A DNA stretch of 64,000 nucleotides from Flavimobilis sp052324925 (GCA_052324925.1 JBQPRE010000002.1); one strand, 5' to 3'. Shown: positions 17,894-27,743, numbered from the stretch's first letter. The notes: generated by a model not told the origin, from the sequence alone. Numbers and translations are program-made.

Positions 17894-17922
17894 GCGGGAC
17901 CGCGCGTGTGTCGCGGTCCCGC
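17894..17922 (-). terminator. Terminator after wecC
   Basis: GCGGGACCGCG and CGCGGTCCCGC form an 11-bp stem with a seven-base loop; read on the minus strand it is followed by TTTCG. It lies 22 bp downstream of the wecC stop. Confidence 0.7.
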
Positions 17923-17943
17923 CTTGTCGTCAAGCCTTGTGGC

Positions 17944-19179
17944 CTAGCGCCACATACCGCGCGTGTCGACGACCGTCGGGCTCTGCGGGCGGTCGAGCGC
18001 CTTGAAAGCATTGTGGTCGACGAGGAGAACAACGCAGTCGCTCTCCTCGAGGTTGTCGTCGAGCGGGGCCAGGGTGACGTTCTTGCGGTTGCCGAGTTCC
18101 TTGGGAAGCTCTTCGATGTGGGGCTCGACGATCCGCACGGAGGCGTGGGGGAACTCGTCTGCGACGGTCGCGGCAATCTTGCGTGCCGGGGACTCGCGGA
18201 GGTCATCGATGTTGGGCTTGAAGGCGAGTCCCAGCAGCGTAATGACGGGAGCTTCGTTACCGGCAACTGCCTTCGTGACCTTGTCGAGGACCCAACCGGG
18301 CTTGGCGTCGTTGATCTCGCGTGCTGTGCGGATGATCCGGCTGCGCTCGGGGTTGGCTGCGACGATGAACCAGGGATCAACGGCGATGCAGTGACCGCCG
18401 ACACCCGGTCCGGGCTGGAGGATGTTGACGCGGGGGTGGTGGTTGGCGAGCTCAATAAGCTCCCAGACGTCGATCCCAAGGTCGTCGCAGATGAGCGAGA
18501 GCTCGTTGGCAAACGCAATGTTGACGTCGCGGAACGAGTTCTCGGTGAGCTTCGCCATCTCAGCGGTGACGTCGTCTGTGAGGAGGATTTCACCTTCGCA
18601 GAAGACCTCGTAGAGCTCCTTGGCCAACTCTGCAGCGCGCGGGGTGATACCGCCGACGATGCGGTCGTTCGTGACGAGCTCGACCATGACGCGGCCGGGA
18701 AGGACTCGCTCGGGGCAGTGAGCAAAGTGGACGAGCGCCTCGCCCTCGTCGTTGATGAGGTCCGGCCGGGCGTCGAGGATCCACTCGGACATCTGCTGGG
18801 TTGCGTGGGGCGGCGAGGTCGACTCGAGGATGACGAGCGCGCCAGGCTTGATGGTGGGAGCGATCTTCTCGGCAGCGGCCTTGATGTACCCGAGGTCCGG
18901 GGTGCGGTCGTCGAGGAACGGCGTGGGTACGGCGATGACGTAGTGGTCTGCCGTGATGGGTTCGAGGCTTGCACTGAGGGTGCCCGCTGCGACGGCCTGC
19001 TGGACGTAGCCGCCAAGGTCGGGTTCGACGAACGGTACGGTCCCGGCGTTGACTGCGTCGATGACGTGCTGGTTGACGTCGACGCCGTGGACGCGAACGC
19101 CCTTGGAGGAGAGGATTGCCGCGGTGGGGAGGCCGATGTAGCCAAGGCCCATGACGACGACGGTGGTATCGGTGATCAT
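17944..19179 (-). CDS. wecC: UDP-N-acetyl-D-mannosaminuronate dehydrogenase
   Basis: A 411-residue NAD-dependent dehydrogenase that oxidises UDP-ManNAc to UDP-ManNAcA. The nucleotide site is VVVMGLGYIGLPTAA. Other motifs are VPTPFLDD, ESTSPPHAT and AHCPERVLPG, then AKLTENSFRDVNIAFANE with the catalytic Lys, and GPGVGGHCIAVDPWF with the catalytic Cys. These match WecC rather than UDP-glucose dehydrogenase. ATG 19179 places the GxGxxG at the usual distance; an upstream in-frame GTG at 19227 would add 16 unlikely residues. It is paired with wecB upstream (69-bp gap). Confidence 0.95.
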   Translation of the reverse strand: MITDTTVVVMGLGYIGLPTAAILSSKGVRVHGVDVNQHVIDAVNAGTVPFVEPDLGGYVQQAVAAGTLSASLEPITADHYVIAVPTPFLDDRTPDLGYIKAAAEKIAPTIKPGALVILESTSPPHATQQMSEWILDARPDLINDEGEALVHFAHCPERVLPGRVMVELVTNDRIVGGITPRAAELAKELYEVFCEGEILLTDDVTAEMAKLTENSFRDVNIAFANELSLICDDLGIDVWELIELANHHPRVNILQPGPGVGGHCIAVDPWFIVAANPERSRIIRTAREINDAKPGWVLDKVTKAVAGNEAPVITLLGLAFKPNIDDLRESPARKIAATVADEFPHASVRIVEPHIEELPKELGNRKNVTLAPLDDNLEESDCVVLLVDHNAFKALDRPQSPTVVDTRGMWR

Positions 19180-19248
19180 GCCTGCTCTGTCTCTCGTTTG
19201 TTCGCCGGGTGTGTCCCGAGTGTCCACGGGGTCTTCATGCGTCGGACT

Positions 19249-20394
19249 TCACTGGGCGTGGAAGTCTGCCAGCCGTTCGCCCTGACCGAAGAAGGCCTTG
19301 ATCGCCGCGACCGTCCGTTCCGCTGCTCGCCCATCACCATACGGGTTGACTGCGTTTGCCATCTCTGCATATCGCTGTGCGTCGTGGAGGAGTTCCGTCA
19401 CAGAGCTGACGATGAGGTCCTCGTCGGTGCCGATGAGCCGTGCTGTGCCGGCCGTGACGGCTTCGGGACGCTCGGTGTCTTCGCGCAGGACGAGTACCGG
19501 CTTGCCCAGCGACGGTGCTTCTTCCTGCACACCCCCAGAGTCGGTAACAACGAGTGTGCTGAGTGCTGTCAGACGCGAGAAGTCGGTGTAGCCGAGCGAT
19601 TCGGTGAGGAGCACGTTGTTGAGGTCCTCGAGCGCCGGGCGGAAGATCTCGCGAACGAGAGGGTTGGCGTGCAGTGGCAGAACGAACTGCAGCTCCGGTT
19701 CCTGGAGCGCGAGCCGGCGCAGGGCGGCAGCTGTGCGCCGCATGGGGTCACCCCAGGACTCTCGGCGGTGCGATGTGACGAGGACGATGCGGCGGCTGAG
19801 ATCAAGGTTGCGGAGTTCCGGAGCCTCGAACTCGCGCTCGGTCTGAGCGACTTCGAGGAACGCATCGATGACCGTGTTCCCCGTGACCGCGATCGTTTCA
19901 GGGTCAACGCCTTCGGCGAGGAGGTTGTCGCGGCTTCCAGTGGTGGGCGCCAGGTGAAGTGAACTGATGCGGGTGAGGAGACGACGGTTGCCCTCCTCAG
20001 GGAACGGCGACCAGATAGTGGCTGTACGGAGACCCGCTTCGACGTGGGCGACTGGGATGCGCTGGTAGAAGGCGGCGAGACCCGCTGCGAAGGCAGACGT
20101 CGTGTCACCTTGCGAGATCACGAGGTCAGGCTTGTGTTCCTTGAGCAGGGGTGTCAAGCGCTCGAGGGTCTTGCTCGTCACAGCGTCAATGCCCTGGCCG
20201 TGAGCGAAGATGTCGAGGTCGGCGTCCGGAACGATGCCGAACGTGTTGTTGACCTGCTCGAGCATCTCGCGATGCTGCCCCGTGACGACGGTGTACACCT
20301 CGATACCCTCGGCAGCCTCAAGAGCCTTGACGATGGGGGCCATCTTGATCGCCTCTGGACGGGTGCCGTAGACCGGCATCACCTTGAAGACCAC
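19249..20394 (-). CDS. wecB: UDP-N-acetylglucosamine 2-epimerase
   Basis: A 381-residue GT-B-fold epimerase converting UDP-GlcNAc to UDP-ManNAc, the substrate of WecC. Motifs are YGTRPEAIKMAP, GQHREML, QGDTTSAFA, HVEAGLRT, PEEGNRRL, TSHRRESWG and TDSGGVQEEAP. The GTG start has a strong site (GGGAAGGA) eight bases upstream. It is the first gene of a minus-strand wecB-wecC unit and is divergent from the unknown membrane protein at 20590. Confidence 0.97.
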   Translation of the reverse strand: MVFKVMPVYGTRPEAIKMAPIVKALEAAEGIEVYTVVTGQHREMLEQVNNTFGIVPDADLDIFAHGQGIDAVTSKTLERLTPLLKEHKPDLVISQGDTTSAFAAGLAAFYQRIPVAHVEAGLRTATIWSPFPEEGNRRLLTRISSLHLAPTTGSRDNLLAEGVDPETIAVTGNTVIDAFLEVAQTEREFEAPELRNLDLSRRIVLVTSHRRESWGDPMRRTAAALRRLALQEPELQFVLPLHANPLVREIFRPALEDLNNVLLTESLGYTDFSRLTALSTLVVTDSGGVQEEAPSLGKPVLVLREDTERPEAVTAGTARLIGTDEDLIVSSVTELLHDAQRYAEMANAVNPYGDGRAAERTVAAIKAFFGQGERLADFHAQ

Positions 20395-20589
20395 TGGATG
20401 AGTCCTTCCCTGACTGCAGCGCGCGACGGACGTCCTACAGGCGTGCGTTGGCGCATCGCCTAGTTCTAGCGGGTCTCAGGCTACCGTGCGAAGGGGGCAA
20501 CTGAGGTGTGGGTCGCGTGCGCCACGGTATGCTCCCGTTAGCGGCGCCAGGGTACGACTGCGCCTACCAACCTGGAGGATGTCGCCGGC

Positions 20590-21588
20590 ATGCACCGAAC
20601 ACTTGGCGGGACGATCGCCGTCCTGCATGGAGGCTCGGCGGCATTGCTGCTCGGTCCTGCCTTGCGCCAGAGCTCGGACATCGAGTTTTTCGGTCTGAAT
20701 ACACCCGTCGAGTCTCTTCATCACGACCACGTCTTGGTGGGACTTGCCGACGCGATTGCGGATGGTGGGGCAGTGTTGCGGACGCTCGCCGCATCCCGGG
20801 AAGGTGTACTCGTCACCTTCACGTCCCATGATCTACAGACCGCTAATGGCCGCTTCCTTGAAGGCGGCGAGTTTGCGGGCGTGACCTCTCCGAGTGGTGA
20901 TGCCCCTGAGTCCGGGCGTCAAGCTCTCCAGGACGTGCTCGAGCAGGCCCTTGACGGCCTGGACGCCGCGCGTGTCTTGACTGCGGAAGGCATCCGGCTA
21001 GTTCTCGTCGACACCACTCCGGGGGCCGGGAACCTCGCGTCCTACGCGTGGCTCGAACTTACCTCCGTGGAACTCGACCAAGAGCAATCAGACGCGAGCA
21101 CTGAGCTTGCGTTGCTGGAGGACGCCGATCTCGAGCTGGACGAGCCGGTTGCGGAACTCGCAAGCGAGCCACCCGCAAGAGGTCCTCGCAAGAGACGTAA
21201 TCGCTTGCGCCGGCGCCTGAAGCTGACCCTGCGGCGGTTGACCCGAAACAAGTTCGTCCTGATCGGATCTGGGTTAGGCCTTTCGGCTGGGATGGCCGCT
21301 GCGGGTATAGCAGTGGAGGGCCACATCGTGGCGGGATTCTTGTGGGGGAGCGTCGTTGCGCTCCAGAGCGCAATGCTCTACCTGATTGTCCGGCTTCGCA
21401 GTTTTCTGCTGAGCCAGGCCGGCGCGACCCGGAAGTCTGCGAAGAGGACAGCTGACGACCTGGCCTTCGCCAAGACCCAGCGGGGCAATCTCATGCGAGT
21501 GCTAGGGGCCGTGCAGCGAGAGCAGACCCACGCTCGAACTCTGAACACGATGACGCTCGAGGCGATTGATGAAATGAGGCGCAAGTGA
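20590..21588 (+). CDS. Unknown membrane protein coupled to a glycosyltransferase
   Basis: A 332-residue protein I do not recognise. Residues 1-150 look like a soluble alpha/beta domain (HRTLGGTIAVLHGGSAALLL, GVLVTFTSHD, IRLVLVDTTPGAGN). An acidic stretch (about 155-195) is followed by a very basic stretch and two hydrophobic segments (about 222-262). The remaining 70 residues are helical and charged. It overlaps the next glycosyltransferase by a GTGA junction, so it probably serves the same polysaccharide pathway. Codon use is more A/T-rich than in flanking housekeeping genes. Confidence 0.75.
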   Translation: MHRTLGGTIAVLHGGSAALLLGPALRQSSDIEFFGLNTPVESLHHDHVLVGLADAIADGGAVLRTLAASREGVLVTFTSHDLQTANGRFLEGGEFAGVTSPSGDAPESGRQALQDVLEQALDGLDAARVLTAEGIRLVLVDTTPGAGNLASYAWLELTSVELDQEQSDASTELALLEDADLELDEPVAELASEPPARGPRKRRNRLRRRLKLTLRRLTRNKFVLIGSGLGLSAGMAAAGIAVEGHIVAGFLWGSVVALQSAMLYLIVRLRSFLLSQAGATRKSAKRTADDLAFAKTQRGNLMRVLGAVQREQTHARTLNTMTLEAIDEMRRK

Positions 21589-23279
21589 ACGGTGGTGCGG
21601 TCGTTGTCTATGCGCCGCGTCTGAATCCGACGCGTCCGGCCAGCCTGTTTCGCGAGCAGCTCGTGGATGAGCTCGAGATGCGGATGCGCGTGGGGCACGT
21701 CGTCACGGAATCCGATTTCTCAAAAGCGAGGGAAGCAATAACCGCCGCCTCTCTCGTGATTGTCGAATCCGGAGCGATACGGATGGTCATCGATCACGGC
21801 ATCGAAGCTAGCGGCTTCTGGATCCTCGTGCTCCCGACCGCCGACCGTCGTGATCCTCGCTCTCGGGACTGGGTGGCCGACGTTCTGCATGCGAGTGAAG
21901 CCATCGAGGCACCACGCTTTATCGTCGACTCCGAAGAGAGTCGCGATCAGGTCGAGCACGTTCTAGCCCATCGACGTCACGAGATCGTCGTCATTCCTCG
22001 GACTCTAGACGGCGCCGATCCTGGCGGGAGGTTCGACTACACGGACTGGTCCCTTGGCGGCGCGCACGTCGAGAGTTCCGGAACCTGGGCCGATACTTGG
22101 CAGGATCTCGATGGCGAACGATCCGACCACACGGACAACCTGAGGGCGACGAGCTGGAAGCAACCCGCAGCGTCGAAGGCGCTGGACAGACTCGCGGTAC
22201 CTGTGAATCCGACCATGGTGGACCAGAGCGTTTCCGTGCTCGGGGCAAACTTGAACTTCATCCAGCAGTTGACGGAACAGCTCTCGCGGGGGCACGTGCG
22301 AGAGGTGCGTGCACAAGAGTGGACACATCTCTCCGGCCCGCCTGACCCGGTCGTTGCGCAACATCTGCTGGATACCTCGGACACGGTCATCGCGGAGTGG
22401 ATTCGTCCGAATGCGCAGTGGATCCAAGAGCACGCAGACTTCGATCGCAGGCTGATCGTTCGAGGCCACCGTTATGAGATCACGACCGAGTTCCCCAATC
22501 GGGTTGACATGACTCGGTACTTCGCGGCGGTGGTCATCACGCCTTGGGTGGGGCGAAAGCTTGTTCAGACCTACGGCTGGCCAGCTGACAAGATCGTCTA
22601 CATCCCGAACTACATCGAGTCAAACTACTTTGAGCGGGAAAAACTTGAGGGCGCACAGTTCACGCTCGGCGTGGTTGGCATTCGTCCTGGCCTCAAACGT
22701 ATCGACCTAGCGCTCGACCTGCTTCGTGAATTGCGTAACCATGACGCGCGGTACAACCTGCGGGTGCGCTCGGCGTTGCCGTTCGATTACATCAACTGGG
22801 AGAAGGATCCGGGCGCGCGGGCGCAGTGGTACGAGACGCTCGCTCGCGTAAAGAATGATCCTCTTTTGCGGGGTGCTGTCCACTTCGACAGCCCCGGGCA
22901 GGACATGTCATCCTGGTTCCGACAAATCGGTGTCATCCTTTCGCTGTCGGATCTTGAGGGCTCGCATGTCGCCTTCGCGGAAGGGATCGCGTCAGGAGCA
23001 CTCGGAGTGGCGCGGCGTTGGCCCGGGATCCTCGGCATGTGGCCGGAAGAGCTTGTGCACGACACTCTCGATTCTGCGGTGCGCGCGATCCTAGATGTGC
23101 GGTCGGATGGAGTGCTCGAGAGCCGCTCCTTTGCCCTTCGGGCGAACCCGGTACTCGATGCAAATCGTGTCCTGGAAGCATGGAAGACGCTCATCGGCGG
23201 TGACCTTGATGCGGCCCGTCACGCCTTTGGTGTCGTCGATGGAGAGCTCGGGCTCTATGACCGGCATGACCATAGGTAA
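21585..23279 (+). CDS. Glycosyltransferase (GT-B, two-lobed)
   Basis: A 564-residue protein. The second half shows GT4-type features: ITPWVGRKLVQTYGWPADKI, VYIPNYIESNYF, TLGVVGIRPGLKRIDLALDL and the nucleotide-sugar region LSDLEGSHVAFAEGIASG, where the acidic residue near EG is usually catalytic. The N-terminal half also looks Rossmann-like (VVVYAPRLNPTRPASLF). No membrane span is present. The GTG start overlaps the stop of the membrane protein. The substrate is not predictable. Base composition is lower in GC than that of the housekeeping genes. Confidence 0.78.
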   Translation: MNGGAVVVYAPRLNPTRPASLFREQLVDELEMRMRVGHVVTESDFSKAREAITAASLVIVESGAIRMVIDHGIEASGFWILVLPTADRRDPRSRDWVADVLHASEAIEAPRFIVDSEESRDQVEHVLAHRRHEIVVIPRTLDGADPGGRFDYTDWSLGGAHVESSGTWADTWQDLDGERSDHTDNLRATSWKQPAASKALDRLAVPVNPTMVDQSVSVLGANLNFIQQLTEQLSRGHVREVRAQEWTHLSGPPDPVVAQHLLDTSDTVIAEWIRPNAQWIQEHADFDRRLIVRGHRYEITTEFPNRVDMTRYFAAVVITPWVGRKLVQTYGWPADKIVYIPNYIESNYFEREKLEGAQFTLGVVGIRPGLKRIDLALDLLRELRNHDARYNLRVRSALPFDYINWEKDPGARAQWYETLARVKNDPLLRGAVHFDSPGQDMSSWFRQIGVILSLSDLEGSHVAFAEGIASGALGVARRWPGILGMWPEELVHDTLDSAVRAILDVRSDGVLESRSFALRANPVLDANRVLEAWKTLIGGDLDAARHAFGVVDGELGLYDRHDHR

Positions 23280-23349
23280 TGCGTCCGACCAACATGTTGT
23301 CGCTCACGGACAGCGTCACCAGGCGTTCTGGTGCCAAGAGGGAGATGTA

Positions 23350-25479
23350 GTGCGCGAGACTGTCGACGTGGCCACGCGGTACACCGAGGATGAGCGCCGC
23401 CCAGACGTATCGGTGATTGTCGCCACATATTGCGGTGCGGATCGGATCGCGCTAACCCTCGAGAGCCTCGCGGCTCAAACGCTCGAAGCGGAACGCTTTG
23501 AGGTGATCGTCGTATCGAATGGACCCGATGACGGCACGGCCGCAGTAGTGGAGGGATTGCGTAATTATAGTTTCCCTGCGCCGCTCCGCATGGTCCGCAT
23601 TGCCGAGCCGGGCGCCGCGAACGCCCGAAATCTGGGTGTGGCGATTGCGCGCGGGGACTACGTGACATTCGTCGATGATGACGACACGGTGACACCGCGT
23701 TACCTCGAGGTTCTTGTTGAGCATGCTAGCCCTTCGCACGTCACGATTGTGCCGATAGCTGACGTGGAAGAGCCTGGCCAGGCGCACTCAAACTTCAATA
23801 ATTACCTGAATCGTGCGACGTTGCGTTTCGCAGGCAGAGATGTCACTTTCAGTCAGCTGTCGGACGCTGCGGCCGCTAATGGTGCAAAGCTAATCCCTGC
23901 ACGAGTTGCAAGAGCCCACAGGTATCGTACTGACCTGTCGTCGGGTGAGGACGTCGCCTTCTGGGCAGAGGTCTTTGCGGTCCAAGATCTCCAGATCAGA
24001 GTCGTCCCGCCTGCGTCGGGCGCGGTGTACCGCAGACTCGTCCGAGAATCTTCCATCTCGCGGAGTTACTCCAGAACCTTTGCGGATGACAGGCTGGCCA
24101 TTATTGCTCACCTTGAGGACCTGGCGAGAGCCAACCCTTCCCTTGACGCGCCACTGCGGAGGCTCATGGCGGGACAGGCGTCGAACCTGGGCCGATACCT
24201 GCGGGAGTTCCCCGCGGAGCGGCTTCCGATACTGGACCGCATTGCCGAGATGGCTACTGTGGACTTCCCTCATGCAAGAGTGAATATCGAGACAGCTGAA
24301 AAGCTCGTTGTCTCCTACGCCTTTCCTCCGTACCTTGACACGTCGGCCATGGTGGTTGCGCGGCGCCTGTGTTTGGCGCGAGAGCCGGTCGACGTCCTCA
24401 CGCACTCGATGGACGCTATCCGCAAGAAGGACCCATTAGCAGATCTGCTCGTGAAGGAGTCAGTAGGCCACTTGATGACGGTCGGTGGGCCAGCAGTCTT
24501 TGCTAACTGGAATCGCATTTCGGTCTTTGCAACTCGCGGGAACGAGATGGTGCAGGACCACTTGACGCGGCGTGGACGTCCCTATCGTTCGATATACAGT
24601 CGATCAATGTGGCCTGCGGCCCATGTCATGGCCGCACTCTTCAAGGTACGCAATCCGAATGTCCGTTGGGTCGCGGAGTTTTCCGATCCGATGCATATCG
24701 ATTCAGAAGGGAACATTCGAACCAGTTCTATTCCTCAGGACGACGGCGTCTTTGAGGAAGTTGAGCGGGCCATCCGACACCGCGGTCTGTCGGCGACAGA
24801 GAGTCGCAACATGTGGGAGTGGGTTGAGAACACGGCTTATGCGCTCGCCGACGAGATTGTATTCACGAATGCAAACCAGCAGCGATTTATGCTCGATCAT
24901 GCCGTCTACCCGGAGCATGCGGCCCGGGCACAGAGTATCGCGCGAGTGGACCGTCACCCGACCCTTCCAGAACGCTTTTATCACCTCGAGAAGTCTGAAT
25001 ATCAGCTGCCCGCAGGTCGCGTCAACATCGGGTATTTCGGAGTTTTCTATAAGGTGCGAGGGGTTGGCGATCTCCTCGAGGCGCTCAGCGCTCTGACGCC
25101 GCAGGAGCGGTCTCGTGTGATGTTGCATGTATTCACCAACGCGCCCGAAGACACTGCGGCCGAGGTGGCTTCTCGCGGACTTGACGACTGTGTATCGGTT
25201 CAGCAATACCTGCCGTATCTCGAGTTTCTCGAGCTCACCAAGCATTTCGACTGGCTCGTCGTGACTGATGCGCGAGTCGCCGACGTGCACGGCATCAACC
25301 CTTACCTTCCGTCGAAGTACTCGGACTACGTGGGTTCTGGTGCCAAGATCTGGGCGGTTGTGGAGCCGGGGAGCGTTCTTGCCGGCATCCCGACGGATGC
25401 CAAGACCGAACTGGGGGATGTGGCGGCCGCGCGGTCGGTCCTCCTGAGCCTCGAGACTGCCTCCCCGATGCCAGCCTAG
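23350..25479 (+). CDS. Bifunctional glycosyltransferase: GT2 domain fused to GT4-like domain
   Basis: A 709-residue fusion. Residues about 17-260 are a GT-A/GT2 domain (PDVSVIVATYCGADRIALTL, then the metal-binding VDDDD). Residues about 310-705 are a GT-B domain matching the stand-alone protein at 16574-17854, including RWVAEFSDPM, NIGYFGVFYKVRGVGDLL and NPYLPSKYSDYVGSG. GTG 23350 is chosen because GAGGGAG lies five bases upstream and the GT2 fold begins soon after; ATGs at 23266 or 23257 are possible. It may add two sugars in succession. Confidence 0.8.
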   Translation: MRETVDVATRYTEDERRPDVSVIVATYCGADRIALTLESLAAQTLEAERFEVIVVSNGPDDGTAAVVEGLRNYSFPAPLRMVRIAEPGAANARNLGVAIARGDYVTFVDDDDTVTPRYLEVLVEHASPSHVTIVPIADVEEPGQAHSNFNNYLNRATLRFAGRDVTFSQLSDAAAANGAKLIPARVARAHRYRTDLSSGEDVAFWAEVFAVQDLQIRVVPPASGAVYRRLVRESSISRSYSRTFADDRLAIIAHLEDLARANPSLDAPLRRLMAGQASNLGRYLREFPAERLPILDRIAEMATVDFPHARVNIETAEKLVVSYAFPPYLDTSAMVVARRLCLAREPVDVLTHSMDAIRKKDPLADLLVKESVGHLMTVGGPAVFANWNRISVFATRGNEMVQDHLTRRGRPYRSIYSRSMWPAAHVMAALFKVRNPNVRWVAEFSDPMHIDSEGNIRTSSIPQDDGVFEEVERAIRHRGLSATESRNMWEWVENTAYALADEIVFTNANQQRFMLDHAVYPEHAARAQSIARVDRHPTLPERFYHLEKSEYQLPAGRVNIGYFGVFYKVRGVGDLLEALSALTPQERSRVMLHVFTNAPEDTAAEVASRGLDDCVSVQQYLPYLEFLELTKHFDWLVVTDARVADVHGINPYLPSKYSDYVGSGAKIWAVVEPGSVLAGIPTDAKTELGDVAAARSVLLSLETASPMPA

Positions 25480-26864
25480 GTTCCCCGGCTGGGGGTGGCG
25501 TTGACGGTGACTCGGAGGACTGGCGCCGAGGATCGGACTCCCGTCGGCATTGGCTCCACCGTGCCGTGGTGCGGGCGCTAGGCGGCAGAGTTGCAGGTGG
25601 CGGGCTTGGTAGCCGTGATGGTGCGGGCTTGGTCCTTCAACCAATCGGCCGAGCCGGCCGTGTTAACCACTGGCGTGTCCCGAGTGACGGTGCGCGTAGC
25701 AAAGAACGCCCTCGTCCTGCTCCCGATGGAGTGTGTCGTGCTCGCGTTCTGTTCGGTCACGGCTTGGGTGTCGGCGGGCGGGAGAGCCCGGCGGCGGTCC
25801 AGTACGGGCAGGCGCTCGAGGATGCCGCATGGATGGTTCGCACCCTGACCTGACCCTACCTAGGCCTGGGCACTCACTCATGGGCGCAGGCTTCCGGTGG
25901 TTGCAAACCCATCGCGGAATGCGGCCGAGGCTATAGTCGGCGCGTTCGACGTTCCTGTGGGGCGCGATGCGTCTGACGGGTTGCGCGTACGGTGGGGGTT
26001 CGAGAGGTCCCCAGTGATCTGAAGCTACCAAGTTGCCAGTTCGTCTCCGAGGGCCTCGACGAGGCGCACGTTATGGCGCGCGCCAAAGTGGTATCAGGGA
26101 CGGTTTCTTTGCCTGGCAGTCAGCGGCTCTCGGACGCGCTATGCCGAGCGGCTCATCGACCCAGGTCGCGCGTGCGCGCAACCATAGAGGTCGATGCGCT
26201 GGACCGGTTTGGCGGTCACAAGGAGGCGATCGACACCGAGATCGGCGACGGGACAGCAGCTTCGTACTCGGGCCACGTCGTCAAGCTCAACGCTCAAGCT
26301 GTCGACGGGCCTCGCCGCCGCGTCTAACGGGACACCACCGGGCAGCGCGGACGCAAGGGCCGCGGATCGGGACTCAGACCATGCTGCGCGCCGGGGGCTG
26401 GTGACTGATCGACCGTCGCGCTGGCCACCTGGAGCCGTAGGTTGCTCACGGACCTGGCGGTATTCAGGAGCAGCTCCAGGTGGTGTCCATGGTGGCGGTC
26501 GTCGGGTCGGTGATCTCGGGACGCACAAGGACCGTCTCGAATGCCGCGCCCCGTCGGCCGGTGTCCGGCGGCGCCCGGGCCTATCGCTGGCGCGTGCACC
26601 TATCCACGTTGTGGTCACTGGCTTGTCCACAGCGAGCACCCCGCCCGAGTTTGCGGTTCCGAGCGCGCCGTAGACGGAAGCCCCGCCATCGCTGTGATGT
26701 TGGGTCGACAGGCGGCTGGCCGCAGAGCGTCTTTCGTCGCCGACTGGCCAGGGTGAACCCGACGACGGCAATGATGAGCTCAGTAGGGCTTCAACACACG
26801 GTGGCCCGAGTCAACGATTCACCGCGGACCTTCCGCAGGAACGGCCGCCGAGCGGGCGACCCGG
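25480..26864. other. 1.4 kb with no intact gene
   Basis: No open frame here has a start site, codon pattern and length that make it convincing. A minus-strand frame ending at 25578 (up to about 95 codons, closing PATCNSAA) looks protein-like and could be the tail of a lost gene. A frame at 26139-26771 on the minus strand is low-complexity and Arg/Pro-rich, as expected of out-of-frame GC-rich DNA. I saw no terminal inverted repeats or transposase motif. The stretch looks like decayed DNA inside the polysaccharide locus. Confidence 0.5.
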
Positions 26865-26870
26865 TAGCAT
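26865..26870 (+). promoter_or_regulatory. -10 element for leaderless rmlA1
   Basis: TAGCAT, six bases, then the ATG of rmlA1, with no ribosome binding site. Confidence 0.65.
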
Positions 26871-26876
26871 GCAGCC

Positions 26877-27743
26877 ATGCGTGGAATCATCCTGGCCGGG
26901 GGGAGCGGTACGAGACTGCATCCCGTGACGACAGCTGTGTCAAAGCAGCTCCTGAACCTCTATGACAAGCCGATGATCTACTACCCGCTGACAACGCTCA
27001 TGACAGCGGGGGTCCGTGAAGTGCTCGTTATTACGACTCCGAACGATGCCGAGCAGTTCCGGCGCCTCCTGGGTGACGGCGCGCGCTGGGGGATCTCTAT
27101 CACGTACGCCCAGCAGCCGAAGCCGGAAGGCCTTGCCCAAGCGTTCCACATCGGCGCGGACTTTATCGGTGACGAACCCGTAGCGTTGGTGCTCGGCGAC
27201 AACGTCTTTTACGGGTCTGGGCTTGGACTATCTCTCGCGACGCAGCGCGATGTCGACGGCGGCCAGATATTCGCCTATCACGTGAGCGATCCTCGGGAGT
27301 ATGGCGTCGTCGAGTTCGCCGCGGATGGGGCCGTGCTGTCGATCGAGGAAAAGCCTGAGAATCCACGATCTAATTATGCCATCCCCGGTCTGTACTTCTA
27401 TAGCCCGGATGTTGTGGAAATCTCGCACAGCATTGAGCCCAGCCCGCGGGGCGAACTCGAAATCAGCGCAATCAATGAGAGATACCTTGAGCAGGGGCGG
27501 CTCACGGTCTCCGTCTTGCCTCGTGGGACAGCGTGGCTGGACACGGGGACTGCGAATTCGCTATTGGAGGCCGCTAATTTCATTCACGCTGTTGAGGCTC
27601 GTCAGGGGTTGAAGATCGGATGCCCGGAGGAAGTCGCTTGGCGCCAAGGTTGGATTGACGACAATCAGATGCTCTTCCTCGCCGAGCCGCTACGCAAGAG
27701 CGGGTACGGTACATACCTCGCCTCGCTCGTTAGAGCCGGGTGA
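26877..27743 (+). CDS. rfbA: Glucose-1-phosphate thymidylyltransferase, copy 1
   Basis: A 288-residue nucleotidyltransferase making dTDP-glucose from Glc-1-P and dTTP. It shows MRGIILAGGSGTRLHP, SKQLLNLYDKPMIYYP, LVLGDNVFYGSGL, EEKPENP and LPRGTAWLDTGT. It is complete and normal in length. It stands alone on the plus strand after the gene-free stretch, and its codon use is less GC-rich than that of the second copy at 35341-36228, so the two are paralogues of different history rather than a recent duplication. Confidence 0.96.
   Translation: MRGIILAGGSGTRLHPVTTAVSKQLLNLYDKPMIYYPLTTLMTAGVREVLVITTPNDAEQFRRLLGDGARWGISITYAQQPKPEGLAQAFHIGADFIGDEPVALVLGDNVFYGSGLGLSLATQRDVDGGQIFAYHVSDPREYGVVEFAADGAVLSIEEKPENPRSNYAIPGLYFYSPDVVEISHSIEPSPRGELEISAINERYLEQGRLTVSVLPRGTAWLDTGTANSLLEAANFIHAVEARQGLKIGCPEEVAWRQGWIDDNQMLFLAEPLRKSGYGTYLASLVRAG

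Noticed and set aside
17863..19962. A 699-codon plus-strand frame across wecC and wecB
   Set aside because: It has no recognisable motif and lies opposite two well-supported genes with conserved active sites; typical GC-rich antisense frame.
25480..26876. Possible insertion sequence in the gene-free stretch
   Set aside because: A short HHSD-like match in one frame hinted at an IS3-type transposase, but no catalytic triad, terminal repeats or target duplication could be found.
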